From assembly GCA_017425245.1 (NCBI GenBank), contig JAFOOX010000057.1:1-56846 (forward strand): DNA of 56,846 bases, written 5' to 3'. This stretch comes from Gammaproteobacteria bacterium. Lineage in GTDB: Bacteria; Pseudomonadota; Gammaproteobacteria; Enterobacterales; Neiellaceae. Below, in pieces: positions 55,219-56,846 of this stretch (position 1 is the stretch's first letter; each line of letters begins with the position of its first letter). Below the pieces are notes generated by a model. The model did no database searches. It was not told where the DNA came from and saw nothing but the letters and a program-made list of their open reading frames with translations. A program made the translations under genes and the position numbers.

Positions 55219-56538
55219 ATGTCTCACGCTGCCCTGTCTATGGCGTCTATCACCGCCGCTGCCACCCAACTGCTCAGCTGGGATCAGGCCTGCACAAAAC
55301 CCGAACTGAACCAGCTGCTTGCCAAGGGCGATCCGCGCCACAGTCAGCTTCACGGCAAGCTCCAGTTAACCCATCAAGCCTGCCAGATGCTGTGCAGCCT
55401 GAACGACTTTGATCGCAAGCAGGTGATCAACGAACTGGTCCAGATCTGCCGCGATCCCAACGCCCCGGATATCGCCCGCGAACGCACCCGCGGCTGGCGC
55501 CGCCTGCTGCGCACCCGTTATCCCTTTGGCGGGTATCACTACCTGATTAAGTTTGCCGTTGTTGGCGGCAGTCTGGTCGTTGACGAGATCTACTTCGACT
55601 ACAAGCTGCTAGGCGCGCGTGGTGTCGGGCAAGAGCGTAATGCGCTTTATAACGTCGAGAGAGCCGGATCTGTGAGGATGACCGAGAGCGTCGACGCCAA
55701 TATTGTTGCAAAATTGATGGCCGATTGGGGAGGAACCGCACCTCGGCCTATCCACCGGATCGAGACCCTCCATGCCGCCGTCAACGGCATGCTGAATGAT
55801 CTGAACAAGGCGGCCTGGCTAATGGGCACTCATGTGGATGTCGCCTACGCCCAGGATCAGATCAGCAGCTACAGCCTGTTCCATAACCCCAGCGACGGCT
55901 TATACGAAGATGCCTTCGAGTCGGCTTGGGACAAGGGCTATCTGCCCCGCCGCCGTAGCTACAGCCACAATGTCAACCATCTGGCTGCCGTGCTGCGGGA
56001 TACCCAGCAGCGCGGCCACCAGACCCGCTGGGTGGTCCACAGCCAAGGGGCGATCATCTTCAGCAAGGCGGTGAGACTGGCCAGCCAGATCTATGGTGGC
56101 AGTTTTGCCTGCCATAAGGTCAGTGTGCATGGCAGCGGCGCCAGCATTTTCTCACTGCGCCAGGCCTGCCAGTTAGCCGGCATTGAGGTGGTGGCGGTGC
56201 GCAACAATCCCTTTGATCCAGTGCCCAATGTTTTCGGCTGTAGTGGCCTGCTGGGCAGTGGCTTGGCGCGGTCACTCATGTGCGTTGATCTGGTTGCGGG
56301 CAATAACCCGCTGGCCAGCCCCCATACCCTGCCGTTTTTGGGGTTACGCACCTACTATCACCAGCTCAAGGCCAGCGGCAACCATGTACGTGCCGGGGTG
56401 GTGAAAGGCTATCTGGTGATTGACGAGTTTCGCAGCGGTTACGGACCAGTGGGGCAAGCGGCTGCCAAGGCGGCCAGCAGCCGTATGGGGCAGGCGGTGG
56501 CCAAGGTGGTGAATGTGGCGGGAGCATTGGGTCTGTGA
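55219..56538 (+). CDS. RelE/ParE-like region fused to an alpha/beta-hydrolase-like domain
   Basis: A 439-residue protein of unknown function; the ATG at 55219 has AAGGA six bases upstream (the frame extends 21 codons further without support). Residues about 45-130 look like a RelE/ParE-type toxin fold: a helical part with LNDFDRKQVINELVQICRDP, then GWRRLLRTRYPFGGYHYLI and the strand pair GGSLVVDEIYFD. Residues about 180-400 look like an alpha/beta hydrolase: YSLFHNPSDG, and a nucleophile elbow WVVHSQGAIIFSKA with Ser275; NPFDPVPN may carry the acid. There is no signal peptide. No homologous toxin pair partner is seen beside it. Its stop overlaps the start of the next frame (GTGA). The domain readings are from pattern recognition; a plain hydrolase with an extra N-terminal domain is the fallback. 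Confidence 0.7.
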   Translation: MSHAALSMASITAAATQLLSWDQACTKPELNQLLAKGDPRHSQLHGKLQLTHQACQMLCSLNDFDRKQVINELVQICRDPNAPDIARERTRGWRRLLRTRYPFGGYHYLIKFAVVGGSLVVDEIYFDYKLLGARGVGQERNALYNVERAGSVRMTESVDANIVAKLMADWGGTAPRPIHRIETLHAAVNGMLNDLNKAAWLMGTHVDVAYAQDQISSYSLFHNPSDGLYEDAFESAWDKGYLPRRRSYSHNVNHLAAVLRDTQQRGHQTRWVVHSQGAIIFSKAVRLASQIYGGSFACHKVSVHGSGASIFSLRQACQLAGIEVVAVRNNPFDPVPNVFGCSGLLGSGLARSLMCVDLVAGNNPLASPHTLPFLGLRTYYHQLKASGNHVRAGVVKGYLVIDEFRSGYGPVGQAAAKAASSRMGQAVAKVVNVAGALGL

Positions 56539-56846
56539 GAGCGCTGAAAAACCTTGTAAAGACCCGGGGCGGACCCGATTTTGGGGAGTGTAGGCAGGTG
56601 TCCGTAGACTGCGGTTGCGCTGACATTGAGTTTTTTGTGCCGCGCAGTCATATCGGGGCCGATACACCCTGGACATGGCCATCGGCAGTGGACCTGCTCA
56701 ATCCATCAACGCTCATTTATCAGGAGCCCGACGTCAAAAACGATCAACGAACGCATCATCAACACATCTTGCTGGGTATTGGCTCTTGGGGTTACTGGCC
56801 ACCCGCGCTGGCGTTCTTGCTTCGCGAACCCTATGTCTGGGCAACG
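56535..56846 (+). CDS. partial gene overlapping the hydrolase-like gene, runs off the window
   Basis: A frame of 104 codons, open to the window end, starting at GTG 56535, which overlaps the previous TGA by three bases (GTGA). This overlap suggests translational coupling with the hydrolase-like gene. The visible product starts VRALKNLVKTRGGPDF, has a cysteine-containing strand-like part (DCGCADIEFFVPRS) and later LLGIGSWGYWPPALAFLLREPYVW, rich in aromatic residues. I do not recognise the family. A role as partner or immunity protein of the upstream gene is possible only by context. There is no separate Shine-Dalgarno. Confidence 0.55.
   Translation, partial: MRALKNLVKTRGGPDFGECRQVSVDCGCADIEFFVPRSHIGADTPWTWPSAVDLLNPSTLIYQEPDVKNDQRTHHQHILLGIGSWGYWPPALAFLLREPYVWAT

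Overview
The window is about 57 kb of a high-GC gammaproteobacterial chromosome. The support for this is the set of housekeeping blocks and their order: pssA, clpB-pgeF-rluD divergent from bamD, yebC-ruvC-ruvA-ruvB near fmdB-aspS, cmoA-cmoB, gcvT-gcvH-gcvP, split class II ribonucleotide reductase genes (nrdJa/nrdJb) and a Pseudomonas-like gltX. I cannot name a genus from sequence alone. No phage, IS element, CRISPR array, tRNA or rRNA gene is visible. The left edge carries two tandem promoters of the rRNA-operon type firing leftward out of the window, so a stable-RNA operon probably lies just outside.

Layout: 0.5-5.9 kb holds a large secreted subtilisin-like protease, a small exported protein with a PEP-CTERM-like tail, pssA and a DUF4124 protein. 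6-11.2 kb holds clpB (with a heat-shock promoter), pgeF, rluD and bamD. 11.2-18.6 kb is a minor-pilin/PilY1 cluster for type IV pili, with lower GC in the minor pilins. 18.7-22.4 kb has glnB and nrdJa/nrdJb, the latter behind a promoter with two NrdR-like boxes 32 bp apart. 22.4-24.0 kb has a nitroreductase and a probable pesticin/T4-lysozyme-like muramidase. 24.1-31.8 kb has the glycine cleavage operon, ruvBAC and yebC. A Fic AMP-transferase-like gene (32.0-33.4 kb), with its own palindrome upstream, sits between yebC and aspS, which are neighbours in many gammaproteobacteria.

33.4-41.9 kb carries aspS, an fmdB-like gene, a three-sensor periplasmic-binding protein with a degenerate GGDEF domain, cmoA-cmoB (tRNA cmo5U34) and an unknown exported protein. 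41.9-46.2 kb is a leftward UDP-sugar operon (galU, galE, ugd, UDP-glucuronate epimerase) that would feed surface polysaccharide synthesis. 46.3-51.8 kb is a leftward sulfate-assimilation operon (cysC, cysQ, cysD, cysN, SLC13-type sulfate permease). 52.0-55.1 kb has gltX, a ComEA-like protein and a PBP7-type peptidase. The right end has an unusual protein in which a RelE/ParE-like region precedes an alpha/beta-hydrolase-like domain, followed by an overlapping open frame that runs off the window.

The least ordinary items are the RelE-like/hydrolase fusion with its coupled downstream frame, the lysozyme-like protein at 23.1 kb, the Fic gene with a possible operator, the receptor with a dead GGDEF domain, and an intrinsic terminator for the UDP-sugar operon embedded inside the oppositely oriented neighbour gene.
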